From Desulfitobacterium dichloroeliminans LMG P-21439 (GTDB taxonomy: Bacteria; Bacillota; Desulfitobacteriia; Desulfitobacteriales; Desulfitobacteriaceae): a stretch of 64,000 nt of DNA. Numbering within the stretch: the stretch's first letter is position 1; each line of letters begins with the position of its first letter. Of the stretch, positions 26,261-35,655 are shown in pieces. A program made the translations under genes and the position numbers. The notes under the pieces are model-generated. The model was given only the letters and a program-made list of their open reading frames with translations, searched no databases and was not told the DNA's origin. Location of the stretch: contig NC_019903.1 in the NCBI RefSeq assembly GCF_000243135.2, forward strand, positions 844,001 through 908,000. Reading direction: 5' to 3'.

Positions 26261-27595
26261 TTAGCGGATTGTATCGAGATAACGGAAGCTGCGGTTGGAG
26301 ATAAAATGCTCCTCCTTGCTGTTAAGGACCAAGGAAACAAGCATAGCCATACTCACCCAGAGCACGGGGTCTTCAAAGAAGCGAGCTTCCATCTGAGCAC
26401 TGATAAAGATAGTCAAAATCCAACCGAAATAACCGATACCTAGGATAAAGGTATGGCGAACTTTCTGACTTAGGCTATGGAGGGCATAGATGAGGCTTAG
26501 CAACAGCAAGCTCAAACTGATGAGACCAAGCCACCCCAGCTCGGCCATGACGGTTATCACTGAAGTGTGCGATAGGCTTACCCCATCCCCCACAGTCTTA
26601 TAATCAATATAGTTGGTCAGAAATCGGGTCTGAAAAGCTCCCAGCCCAACCCCCCAAAGAGGATTATCTTGGAACATGCGCACTCCGACTTTAATGAGAT
26701 AAAGGCGTTCGGAGCCGATGGAAGTAAGGTCTTGTTGAATCTTTAAGAATCGTTCTAGCATCGTCGGATTGAGCAGAACGGCTCCGAGGCCGATCGCGCC
26801 GGTAATGCCTACGGGTAGCGCAATACGTTTGCTGCGGAGCATAATGAGGATGAAGACCATCACCACAGCCAAGGTGAGAAGGCCTCCCCGAGACATGGTA
26901 ACGACGAGCTGCCCCAGCAAGACAAATAAACTTGCGAAATAAATGCGGCGTTGCCAAGCTGAATTGGCCAGATATTGCAAAATAAGATTAGCAACAATAG
27001 CCAAGACGAGAAAGCGGGCGAAGATATTAGGATCAACAAAGGTGGCATTGACGCGTAGATAGTCGCCCAAGGCATTGACGTCTTGCCAAATGAGATGGCC
27101 ACTCAGCCTCTCATAAAAGGTGAGCGGAGCCAGCCCCAAGCCGACGAGATGAACGATATGAAATGGAAACAACGGGTTAAAACGAAAACGAGTAAATAAG
27201 ATGACCGAGAAGTATAAAGCGATATACACTAACAGTCGGAGACCTTCCACAAGGGTCCTTGACTGATCAAAACTATGTTTATAACTGACCACGGCAACAA
27301 TAAAGTAAAGCAAAATAGCCCAGGTCACAGGCTGAGTAAAGATTTCGCCAAGGCGTTTGCGATAATCACCATTCAACAGCACATGCATAAAGGCCGAGAA
27401 AATGAGAGCATAGGTCGTCAGCCGAGCCAAGGTAATCATACCGAGGGCACTGCCGATGAAGGGAATATCAGGGTACCATGTTTTGGAGATATCGAGAGCC
27501 ACTGCTCCGAGCAGCAAAATGATGAGCCACTGGGGCCGAAAGCCCGCGAGATAGATGAGGACAACTATGGTTAGGGCAAGCAATAACCAATCCAT
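26261..27595 (-). CDS. O-antigen ligase/polymerase-like membrane protein
   Basis: A 444-residue protein with about 11-12 hydrophobic segments and a large extracytoplasmic loop bearing the NPLWGVGLGAFQTRF motif typical of the Wzy_C/WaaL superfamily, which joins or polymerises lipid-linked glycans outside the membrane. The start at 27595 has AGGAGG 7 nt upstream; an earlier ATG lacks one. It is the first gene of the minus-strand polysaccharide operon. Confidence 0.85.
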   Translation of the reverse strand: MDWLLLALTIVVLIYLAGFRPQWLIILLLGAVALDISKTWYPDIPFIGSALGMITLARLTTYALIFSAFMHVLLNGDYRKRLGEIFTQPVTWAILLYFIVAVVSYKHSFDQSRTLVEGLRLLVYIALYFSVILFTRFRFNPLFPFHIVHLVGLGLAPLTFYERLSGHLIWQDVNALGDYLRVNATFVDPNIFARFLVLAIVANLILQYLANSAWQRRIYFASLFVLLGQLVVTMSRGGLLTLAVVMVFILIMLRSKRIALPVGITGAIGLGAVLLNPTMLERFLKIQQDLTSIGSERLYLIKVGVRMFQDNPLWGVGLGAFQTRFLTNYIDYKTVGDGVSLSHTSVITVMAELGWLGLISLSLLLLSLIYALHSLSQKVRHTFILGIGYFGWILTIFISAQMEARFFEDPVLWVSMAMLVSLVLNSKEEHFISNRSFRYLDTIR

Positions 27596-27797
27596 TATGC
27601 GCCTCCTAATTTTTATAGTGACAAAAACCTCCAAGCAATACTATATCACACAATTAGTGCGGGGCAAGGGTTCGGGGCATTTTTTTTCGTAAGCAAAGTT
27701 TAAGTTTTTCTTTTACGGAGGTGCCATTTAGGAGCGAAACATATTATGATATATAATATGAAGTTTGCATACTTAACCGGATGAAGGTGGTATAGAT

Positions 27798-28943
27798 ATG
27801 ATTTATTTCGATAATGCTGCAACAACTTGGCCGAAGCCAGAATCTGTCTATGAAGCAGTGGAGCTCTGCATGCGTCAAAAAGGTGCTAATCCCAGTCGCT
27901 CCGGACACACCATGGCTTTGCTGGCCGGACAGATTGTTTTCGAAACACGAGTACAGATTGCCGAGTTTTTTAACATTGCGGATCCCCTGCAGGTAGTCTT
28001 TACCTCCAATGCCACGGAGGCCCTTAACCTCGGTTTAAAGGGCTTGCTCAAGCCCGGCGATCATGTCATAACAAGCTCTCTTGAACATAATGCGGTGACC
28101 CGACCGCTGGAAAAGCTTCGCTCTCAAGGGGTTGAAGTCACTAAGCTTCAGGCCTCAGTGCAAGAGGGACTGCATCCTCAGCAAGTGGAGGCGGCCATTC
28201 AGGAGAATACTAAACTGATTGTGCTTAGCCATGCCTCAAATGTACTCGGTGTGATTCAACCCATCTCGGAAATCGGCAAGATTGCAAAGGAAAGGGGGGT
28301 GCTAATGATGGTCGATTCTGCTCAGACCGCAGGCACCCTGTCGATTGATGTGCAAGCCATGGGTATCGACCTTTTAGTTTTTGCCGGGCATAAGGGGTTA
28401 TTGGGTCCCCAAGGTACGGGAGGTCTATATCTGAGGGGGGATTTGCAATTGGACTCCTTGAAGGAAGGGGGAACAGGTGCGAACTCAGAGGAGCTCTTCC
28501 AACCCGAGGAGAGCCCAGAACGCTATGAAAGTGGGACCCTGAATACACCGGGAATAGCCGGCTTGGGGGCAGGAATAGAGTTTATCCGTCGAGAAGGGAT
28601 AGATAAGATTCGTGAAAAGGAAAATACCCTTATTCGCCAGCTCATGCTTGGTTTAGGTAAGATTCCGGGTGTCCTCCTCTATGGTCCGGGGCCTACGGTA
28701 GAAAGGGCCCCCGTTCTGTCGCTGAACCTTGAAGGAAGAGAGCCTTCGGAGGTTTCCTATCTATTGGATCGGCTTTATGGCATCGCTTCCAGACCGGGAC
28801 TGCACTGCGCTCCCGATGCCCACCGAACCCTGGGTACCTTTAAACACGGAACAGTGCGCTTGAGCTTAGGGTATTTTAATACGACCCAAGAGGTAGAAGG
28901 GTGTATCCAAGCTATTGCCACGATTTGCGAGCAAAAGAACTGA
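27798..28943 (+). CDS. Class V aminotransferase, cysteine desulfurase-like
   Basis: A 381-residue PLP enzyme. YFDNAATTWPKP at the start, SLEHNAVTRPL, DSAQTAG and the PLP lysine in FAGHKGLLGPQG place it among cysteine desulfurase/selenocysteine lyase-like proteins; the late SRPGLHCAP cysteine is the likely persulfide carrier. It matches the 'cysteine desulfurase family protein' branch common in Firmicutes more than IscS/NifS. It could supply sulfur (or selenium) for cofactors. GGTGG lies upstream of the ATG, and it is monocistronic. Confidence 0.88.
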   Translation: MIYFDNAATTWPKPESVYEAVELCMRQKGANPSRSGHTMALLAGQIVFETRVQIAEFFNIADPLQVVFTSNATEALNLGLKGLLKPGDHVITSSLEHNAVTRPLEKLRSQGVEVTKLQASVQEGLHPQQVEAAIQENTKLIVLSHASNVLGVIQPISEIGKIAKERGVLMMVDSAQTAGTLSIDVQAMGIDLLVFAGHKGLLGPQGTGGLYLRGDLQLDSLKEGGTGANSEELFQPEESPERYESGTLNTPGIAGLGAGIEFIRREGIDKIREKENTLIRQLMLGLGKIPGVLLYGPGPTVERAPVLSLNLEGREPSEVSYLLDRLYGIASRPGLHCAPDAHRTLGTFKHGTVRLSLGYFNTTQEVEGCIQAIATICEQKN

Positions 28944-29197
28944 CGCAAATTATTAGATTCGAAAAGTTTTATTTTTAGAGCAGAGAATTTTGCTTAGTAG
29001 TAGATAATAATATGAATTTTTGCTAAAATGATTACAAGCGTTAGTAGGTGTGAAATGATGACTGATTTCATCGTACCCGAATTCGCTAATGAAGGCAAAA
29101 TTTGAACGATTCAGATGGACAAGCGGTCTGACAGTTAGTCAACCCACTGATGACTCAAAATTGCCAGAGGCAAGCAAAAATAGAGGAGGTAGAAAAG

Positions 29198-29479
29198 ATG
29201 CAATCCAATGAACCGACAACCAGCGCACAAGCAAATCCAATTGATCTATCCGATGTGAAGGCAGCGCTCTTGATGGCAGTTGATCTTGGCTTCGAAGTGG
29301 TTAAAGAAGTCGTTCAAAAGCCAGTCGAAACTGGAGAAGAAGTTGCTAAAAAAGCATGTGAAGAAGGTAAGAAGGTCGTAGAAAAAGGAGTAGGAGCAGC
29401 AAAGGAACATCCGTTAGCAACTCTACTGATCGCCTTTGGATTGGGTTTCCTCGTCGTGAAATTGCTGAAAAGGAAGTAG
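29198..29479 (+). CDS. Small C-terminally anchored membrane protein, ElaB/YqjD-like
   Basis: A 93-residue protein: an Asp/Lys/Glu-rich amphipathic helix with repeated V-x-x-x-V heptad-like spacing, then a single C-terminal hydrophobic segment (PLATLLIAFGLGFLVVKLL) and a KRK tail. The layout resembles ElaB/YqjD proteins, which associate with ribosomes in E. coli; that link is family knowledge only. AGGAGG is 9 nt upstream of the ATG at 29198. It is the first of three tightly spaced small genes (3-nt gap to the next). Confidence 0.65.
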   Translation: MQSNEPTTSAQANPIDLSDVKAALLMAVDLGFEVVKEVVQKPVETGEEVAKKACEEGKKVVEKGVGAAKEHPLATLLIAFGLGFLVVKLLKRK

Positions 29480-29482
29480 GCT

Positions 29483-29758
29483 ATGGAAACTATAGCAGAT
29501 GTTATTCTAAAATTTCTCGACTTATTTGATGCGCAGTTTGCAGATATCCGCAGTAAACTTTTTAAGATCCTGATAGCAGTCGGCTTACTTGTCGTCGCTC
29601 TCGTATTAGCGATTACTGCTTTTGTTATGTTTATTTACGGCTGTTTCCTCGGCTTAGGTCTGCTGATGCCACCATTCCTGGCAGCATTTGCTGTGGCCCT
29701 TGTGGCAATAATCCTGGGAGGGGGGCTGGTGCTTTGCGCAAAGAAAAAAATAGCTTAA
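29483..29758 (+). CDS. Small two-helix membrane protein, holin-superfamily-III-like
   Basis: A 91-residue protein with a short N-terminal amphipathic part and two long hydrophobic segments (about 25-50 and 56-85), ending in CAKKKIA. The layout matches DUF1469/putative Actinobacterial holin-X type proteins, usually found beside YqjD-like genes. Function unknown. It overlaps the next gene by 25 nt. Confidence 0.6.
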   Translation: METIADVILKFLDLFDAQFADIRSKLFKILIAVGLLVVALVLAITAFVMFIYGCFLGLGLLMPPFLAAFAVALVAIILGGGLVLCAKKKIA

Positions 29759-29946
29759 GTGTTGTTGAGGCAAAACAACAATTTAAAGAGTCTATGGCAA
29801 AGTTTAAACCGAAGCAAATCTTAGCAGATAATATTATGAAATGCACGTTAGTGAGCTTTGTGACTGGGATGGTCGCTGCTGACTCTGTAAAATCCCGAGA
29901 GAGTCTGGTCAGTCTCGCCGTTACGGTTGTCAAGAAAGCATTATAA
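29734..29946 (+). CDS. Small protein of the YqjD-like cluster, unknown
   Basis: A 70-residue basic protein starting at TTG 29734, with GGGAGGGGG about 10 nt upstream inside the preceding gene. It has a moderately hydrophobic middle (LVSFVTGMVAADS). The position, last in a three-gene set and overlapping its neighbour by 25 nt, matches the YqjK-like third gene of yqjD clusters, but sequence similarity to that family is not clear to me. Confidence 0.55.
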   Translation: MRKEKNSLSVVEAKQQFKESMAKFKPKQILADNIMKCTLVSFVTGMVAADSVKSRESLVSLAVTVVKKAL

Positions 29947-29963
29947 TAGTATTTAAACCGTAG

Positions 29964-29998
29964 AGGACCTCATCAAGATTAACGCTTGATGAGGTCCT
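29964..29998 (+). terminator. Hairpin after the small-membrane-protein trio
   Basis: A perfect 14-bp stem (29964-29977 with 29985-29998) and 7-nt loop, 17 nt past the last stop. No T-run follows. Confidence 0.6.
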
Positions 29999-30081
29999 TG
30001 ATGTATACAGTGTTCTTCACAAAAACCTCTTGCTATTTTTATTGAGTTACTATAAATTTATAAACATCAAATCAATAAGGC

Positions 30082-30134
30082 AAAGGCGCCGTGACAAGAA
30101 TCTTGATAGATTTCTTGAAACGGCGCCTTTTTTT
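30082..30134 (+). terminator. Intrinsic terminator
   Basis: A G+C-rich outer stem AAAGGCGCCG (30082-30091) with CGGCGCCTTT (30121-30130), an inner CAAGA/TCTTG pairing, and a run of eight or more T interrupted by one G. It ends the region before the HutP-like gene. Confidence 0.8.
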
Positions 30135-30209
30135 GTTTTCGCGATCGATCATGGATGCTCATTTCGCTGAAACGCAGATGCCTTTACTCCATTAGTAAGG
30201 AGGGATAAA

Positions 30210-30647
30210 ATGCCGGAAAACAATAAGAGACAAGCCAAGCCTTCCCTTGAAAGAACTGCAATGGCCTTAGCTTTAGCAGAACCTCATGAAGAAATGAATG
30301 AGTTAAGAAAGCAGATGTTTTCGCAAAATGTCTACTGTGCAGTAACCGAATTACGTGGGACTTATAATGACTTACAACCCTCGGGGAAGTTGACTCATTC
30401 AGTGATAGCAGAAGCAATCCGCGCTGATGCAATCCGAAAGGAGCCTAAGGCAATATGCGCTATAACCTATGCCATCCTAGAAGCGAGTCAGGGAATTTTT
30501 GTTCAAGATAATAGTTGTACTCATTATGAACTAAAGGTGGGGATTGCCAGTAATCAAAACTGGATTGCCATCGCTATCTTTGGGCGATCTTCCTTACATG
30601 CTCTTACTGAGAGATGTAGAGTGGGCTTGGGGTATACGCATTTGTAA
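30210..30647 (+). CDS. HutP-family RNA-binding regulator
   Basis: A 145-residue protein whose C-terminal two thirds align by eye with Bacillus HutP: THSVIAEAIRADAIRKEP matches the HutP helix after its conserved His, and NWIAIAIFGRSS...VGLGYTHL matches the terminal strands, including the near-terminal His. Bacillus HutP is an L-histidine- and Mg-dependent antiterminator of the histidine utilisation operon. No hut gene is here; instead an ammonium transporter and a PII gene follow after 51 nt on the same strand. This suggests a wider nitrogen role in this lineage, which is inference. Confidence 0.75.
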   Translation: MPENNKRQAKPSLERTAMALALAEPHEEMNELRKQMFSQNVYCAVTELRGTYNDLQPSGKLTHSVIAEAIRADAIRKEPKAICAITYAILEASQGIFVQDNSCTHYELKVGIASNQNWIAIAIFGRSSLHALTERCRVGLGYTHL

Positions 30648-30698
30648 GTGAATTTTTTACGGGTGATTCTCTCAATAAAAATCAAGGAGGAAAATAAC

Positions 30699-32018
30699 AT
30701 GGCAAGTAGTGGGCTAATAGATTCAGGAGACACAAGCTTCATAATTATTTCAACAGCACTCGTCTTTCTTATGACTCCCGGGTTGGCTTTGTTTTACGGG
30801 GGAATGGTTCGCAAAAAGAACGTACTGAGTACGGTGATGCATAGTTTTATTATCATGGGTGTCTCTTCCGTATTATGGATCTCAGTTGGTTTTAGTTTAG
30901 CCTTTGGCACAGATTATGGTGGTATGATTGGAAGTTTTCAGTGGCTAGGTCTTAATGGAGTCGGTATGGAACCTAATCCAGATTATTCGGGAACGATTCC
31001 CTTCCTATTATTTATGGCCTTCCAAATGATGTTTACCCTGATTACGCCCGCTATAATATCGGGTTCCATTGCGGAACGGATGAGATTTCCCGCCTTTTTA
31101 GGATTTATCGTGCTTTGGTTGCTCATGGTATATTATCCTCTTGCACACTGGGTATGGGGTGTCGGCGGCTTTTTGCGTGAAATGGGAGCGCTGGATTTTG
31201 CCGGTGGAACCGTTGTGCATATCAGTTCAGGAGTTACGGGTCTAGTGGCGGCTTCAATCCTTGGCAAACGTAAAGGATATGGGAAAGAGCCCATGGCTCC
31301 CCACCAATTGCCTATGACTGTTTTAGGTGCAGGCCTTCTCTGGTTTGGCTGGTTTGGCTTTAATGCTGGCAGTGCCTTAGGTGCCAATGGGCTAGCTGTC
31401 ATGGCCCTCGTCACGACCAATACGTCTGCAGCTGCAGGGGCCTTAGCATGGACCGCTACGGAATGGATTCACCGTGGCAAGCCCACTATCCTAGGGGCAG
31501 CCAGTGGCGCAATCGCAGGACTCGTTGCGATTACCCCAGGTGCAGGATTTGTCACTCCCATGTCCTCCCTAGTTATTGGTCTTATCGGTGGAGCAATCTG
31601 CTACTTCAGCGTCAGTGTGCTTAAGGCAAAACTTGGCTATGATGATTCCTTGGATGCCTTCGGATGCCATGGGATCGGCGGAATTTGGGGAGCTTTAGCC
31701 ACGGGTATCTTTGCCTCAGCCTCCCTAGGGGGAACAGACGGACTATTGTATGGAAATGCGGCACAGGTGGGTATTCAAGCAATTGGAGTTGTCATCACGA
31801 TAGTTCTGGCAGTTGTCGCAACTTTCGTGATTATGAAGCTGGTCAGTGTATTTACTCCCTTGCGTGTTACGGCTGAAGAAGAAGAGCTGGGCTTGGATAT
31901 CTCCCAGCATGGTGAACAAGCCTACCCAGATTTTATTGGCAGTGGCTATTTACCCGCGTTTGCTACAGCAGTCAAAACCGTAGGTGCTCCTGCAGCCAGT
32001 GGTCAACCGGGAAAATAA
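30699..32018 (+). CDS. amt: Ammonium transporter
   Basis: A 439-residue Amt/MEP channel with 11 membrane segments. TPGLALFYGGMVRKKNVLS near the N-terminus, FAGGTVVHISSGVTGL with the pore histidine, WFGWFGFNAGSA and DAFGCHGIGGIWG with the second pore histidine are all present. The start at 30699 has AAGGAGG upstream. A PII gene follows by 56 nt, the usual amtB-glnK pairing, where PII blocks the channel when nitrogen is plentiful. Confidence 0.95.
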   Translation: MASSGLIDSGDTSFIIISTALVFLMTPGLALFYGGMVRKKNVLSTVMHSFIIMGVSSVLWISVGFSLAFGTDYGGMIGSFQWLGLNGVGMEPNPDYSGTIPFLLFMAFQMMFTLITPAIISGSIAERMRFPAFLGFIVLWLLMVYYPLAHWVWGVGGFLREMGALDFAGGTVVHISSGVTGLVAASILGKRKGYGKEPMAPHQLPMTVLGAGLLWFGWFGFNAGSALGANGLAVMALVTTNTSAAAGALAWTATEWIHRGKPTILGAASGAIAGLVAITPGAGFVTPMSSLVIGLIGGAICYFSVSVLKAKLGYDDSLDAFGCHGIGGIWGALATGIFASASLGGTDGLLYGNAAQVGIQAIGVVITIVLAVVATFVIMKLVSVFTPLRVTAEEEELGLDISQHGEQAYPDFIGSGYLPAFATAVKTVGAPAASGQPGK

Positions 32019-32074
32019 AAATTAAAGTTTCTGATCAGAGGGCGAAAAATTAATCTGTATAGGGGAGAGGTACT

Positions 32075-32413
32075 ATGAAGAAGATTGAAGCGATTATTAG
32101 ACCGGGTAGCCTTGATGATGTGCAAGCTGCGCTCGATCGTTTTGGGGTTAGTGGCTTAACAGTAACCCAAGTCATTGGCTGTGGGAATCAAAAGGGCCAC
32201 ACTCAAGTATACCGGGGAGTAGAGTATAAAGTATATCTACTCCCAAAGGTGAAGATTGAAGTGGTTGTGAAGGACGAACTGGTTGAACAACTGTTAGCCA
32301 TCATTACCCAAGCTGCTCGCAGTGGCGAAGTTGGGGATGGGAAAATATTTGTCTACCCCGTGGAACAAGCGGTGCGCATCCGCACGGGCCAACAAGGCGA
32401 GGCCGCGCTCTAG
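32075..32413 (+). CDS. PII nitrogen regulatory protein
   Basis: A 112-residue PII of the GlnB/GlnK class. The T-loop is complete (GHTQVYRGVEYKV, with the Tyr that is uridylylated in many bacteria), PKVKIEVVV follows, and the B- and C-loops are GEVGDGKIFV and VRIRTGQ. It binds ATP/ADP and 2-oxoglutarate and, given its place after amt, probably gates the ammonium channel. Confidence 0.95.
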   Translation: MKKIEAIIRPGSLDDVQAALDRFGVSGLTVTQVIGCGNQKGHTQVYRGVEYKVYLLPKVKIEVVVKDELVEQLLAIITQAARSGEVGDGKIFVYPVEQAVRIRTGQQGEAAL

Positions 32414-32419
32414 CTTAAC

Positions 32420-33637
<1,218 letters not shown>

Positions 33638-33708
33638 AACAAGAAACCTCCATATAAAATAGTAAGACAACATGACGATGCACTATAGGCATTGAGCTTT
33701 GTGTTTAG

Positions 33709-33724
33709 ATTCATTATAATGAAT
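33709..33724 (-). promoter_or_regulatory. 16-bp palindrome overlapping a possible htrA -10 box
   Basis: ATTCATTATAATGAAT is a perfect palindrome containing TATAAT, about 75 nt before the htrA-like start. It could be an operator overlying the promoter; no matching -35 at normal spacing was seen. Confidence 0.35.
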
Positions 33725-33892
33725 GACGCTGAGGCAAAACTGATGATAAACTGAAAAAGAGCTGAATTTTTTATGAATATTGTATGAACATAGCAATCAG
33801 TGGTGGTCTCTAGCAGATTGAATAATGCTTTAGCACATTGAATCATGTTTTGCATGTTAAATTATACCACTAACTTTGCGTAATCAAAAACA

Positions 33893-33935
33893 AAAGAACG
33901 GCGACATGACATTTCAATCATGTGAACCGTTCTTT
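33893..33935 (-). terminator. Terminator of the DUF1858 gene
   Basis: AAGAACGG pairs with CCGTTCTT, with an inner ACATGA/TCATGT pairing; on the minus strand TTTTGTTTTTG follows. Confidence 0.8.
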
Positions 33936-33968
33936 CGCTAGGGATGCATGAAGCTTAAATTAATACTA

Positions 33969-34163
33969 TTATTTAGAGATAGCTTTGTTTAAATCCTTGA
34001 TAAGATTAGGAACATCAATTCCATGAGCTGTAGCACCTTGTTCCACGTTCTCAAAACGAGCCGCCATGCACCCGAAGCAATGCATGCCGTATTTTTGGAA
34101 GACTTCTACTGTTTCAGGATGTTTCTCAACAACATCGGTAATTTTTTCTGCACCTGTTAACAT
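33969..34163 (-). CDS. DUF1858-domain small protein
   Basis: A 64-residue protein of the DUF1858 type: TDVVEKHPETVEVFQKYGMHCFGCMAARFENVEQGA. The C-x-x-C after a GMH turn is conserved in the family and probably binds metal or performs thiol chemistry; relatives are often fused or adjacent to hybrid-cluster or molybdoenzyme-related proteins. GGAGAG lies upstream of the ATG. Monocistronic, with its own terminator. Confidence 0.85.
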   Translation of the reverse strand: MLTGAEKITDVVEKHPETVEVFQKYGMHCFGCMAARFENVEQGATAHGIDVPNLIKDLNKAISK

Positions 34164-34387
34164 AAGGCTCTCTCCTTTATGGTGAATTCTATTTATCTAA
34201 TATATTGTACCTCATTATATGATTTTAACCCAGAGATTTTTAAATCTAGCCTAAGGGTATGCCTAACTCCCAGATATAGAAATAGGGGGGTGTTACCCCT
34301 GCTAGGCATCGGATAAATTGGGTGAAAGAAGCTAAAGCTAGAACTGAAGCTAGTACTAGAACTAGAGCTAACGAAAGAGGTAATACA

Positions 34388-34678
34388 ATGGATCGCTTAA
34401 TCCTCGTCTTACTAATCATCGCTTTAATAATTGCAGGTATCACTTACCTTTTGGGTAGGTTTATCACGGGTATTAAATTCATCAAATACCTACCGGGGAT
34501 TCTCTGTTTGTTGTTAGCCCTTTATTATTTCTACTTGGCCACTGTTGTAAGAGGAGGAGAAGGGTTTGAGGATTTAGGCAACGTCATCATGGGTATGATG
34601 CTCTCGATAGGCGCAATTGCCGGACTCATAACGGCTATTAGTATCGACGTAATACGTCGCAGTAAAAAAGATAAATGA
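34388..34678 (+). CDS. Small three-helix membrane protein, YesK-like
   Basis: A 96-residue protein with three hydrophobic segments and a basic RRSKKDK tail. It resembles YesK-like proteins of Firmicutes in size and in the KYLPGILCLLLALYYFY segment; function unknown. The start at 34388 has AAAGAGG upstream; the frame extends 22 codons further back through a repetitive Ala/Thr/Arg-rich stretch (34331-34373) that looks non-coding. Confidence 0.6.
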   Translation: MDRLILVLLIIALIIAGITYLLGRFITGIKFIKYLPGILCLLLALYYFYLATVVRGGEGFEDLGNVIMGMMLSIGAIAGLITAISIDVIRRSKKDK

Positions 34679-34751
34679 ATTTGAAATAAATAGTCGAGAG
34701 AAGTTTGTGCTTGCAAAACTTTGCCGATAGGTATATTATATTATAGTGCTT

Positions 34752-34827
34752 GCGCCACTAGCTCAGCTGGTAGAGCATCCGACTCTTAATCGGCAGGTCC
34801 CTGGTTCGAATCCTGGGTGGCGCACCA
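34752..34827 (+). tRNA. tRNA-Lys (CTT)
   Basis: A 76-nt tRNA with encoded CCA. Acceptor GCGCCAC pairs with GTGGCGC; D arm AGCTCAGCTGGTAGAGC; anticodon stem-loop CCGA-CTCTTAA-TCGG, so anticodon CTT reading AAG (Lys); T arm with GGTTCGAATCC. A terminator follows. Confidence 0.96.
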
Positions 34828-34848
34828 TAATTTCACAAAGTCTTATGT

Positions 34849-34881
34849 AGCAGGCGTTTCAGGTTTTCTGAGACGCCTGCT
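34849..34881 (+). terminator. tRNA-Lys terminator
   Basis: A 14-bp stem with one G-T pair and a 5-nt loop, followed by TTTGTTGT, 22 nt past the tRNA. Confidence 0.75.
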
Positions 34882-34902
34882 TTGTTGTATTTAGGTCTTC
34901 AG

Positions 34903-34932
34903 TTCAAATTCCCAAACGTTTGGGAATTTGAA
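34903..34932. repeat. Perfect 30-bp palindrome, copy A
   Basis: A perfect palindrome with core ATTCCCAAACGTTTGGGAAT, in the tRNA-to-thioredoxin gap. Copy B at 34975-35008 shares 18 of the 20 core bases. Neither has a T-run. Confidence 0.85.
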
Positions 34933-34974
34933 TTAGGACAATCCAACAACAAAATACCAGTTGGCAACTACTGT

Positions 34975-35008
34975 AGCCCATATTCCCAAGCGCTTGGGAA
35001 TATGGGCT
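34975..35008. repeat. Perfect 34-bp palindrome, copy B
   Basis: A perfect palindrome with core ATTCCCAAGCGCTTGGGAAT. The two bases that differ from copy A differ symmetrically, so each copy stays perfectly palindromic. A 9-bp inverted pair GGACAATCC (34936-34944) and GGATTGTCC (35042-35050) brackets copy B. Confidence 0.85.
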
Positions 35009-35293
35009 CTATTTTAATGGTAGAGAAAGGCTGGTTTAGAAGGATTGTCCCATGGTTTTAGGGAAGCTTCTATACACTGTCTTATTAGGCGCTTACCTTT
35101 CATTAAAAAATTAGCTGTCTAGCATTGAATTTTTCTATAGCCAAGTATATTTTAAAACAAGTGAACGAGTGGTATGCTATCCATATAGGTTTTTTCATTG
35201 ACGCAAGATGATTAGTTTGCGCCACAGACTCTGCTTGATATGTTTTAGTTGTTTAAGTAAGTAGAAATATTTTTTTGATTAGGAGTGTGAAAG

Positions 35294-35620
35294 ATGTCAT
35301 TAGAACAATTAAACCCAACCAAATTTGAGGAGATTATCTATGATAATGGTGATCCTTGTTTAGTTATCTTCTCAAGAAAATCATGTCACGTGTGTAAAGA
35401 GGTTGTTCCTGTACTTGAAGAGTTAAAGCCAAAGTATGAAGGTAAATTCGGTTTCTACTATGTCGATGTTGAAGACGAAAAAGCTTTATTCCAAAGATTT
35501 TCTTTAAAAGGTGTTCCTCAAATTCTCTTCTTTAATGAAGGCGAATATCAAGGAAAAATGGCTGGGGCAGTCGAAGACGATAAAGTAGAAGAAAAAATCG
35601 CCGAAGTTTTGGGGGCTTAA
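35294..35620 (+). CDS. Thioredoxin-family protein, CHVC active site
   Basis: A 108-residue thioredoxin fold with active site SRKSCHVCKE, the cis-Pro in KGVPQILFF and the usual strand order. CHVC replaces the common CGPC, so redox potential and partners probably differ. The gene is 35 nt upstream of a thioredoxin-reductase-like gene and likely co-transcribed, making the latter its candidate reductase. Confidence 0.9.
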   Translation: MSLEQLNPTKFEEIIYDNGDPCLVIFSRKSCHVCKEVVPVLEELKPKYEGKFGFYYVDVEDEKALFQRFSLKGVPQILFFNEGEYQGKMAGAVEDDKVEEKIAEVLGA

Positions 35621-35655
35621 TCGTTTTAAATTAGATAAGGTAAGAGGTATGTAAA

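Noticed and set aside
35199..35230. Possible attachment site sharing GCGCCAC with tRNA-Lys
   Set aside because: Only 7-9 bases match, in the orientation of the tRNA 5' end, and no integrase is present.
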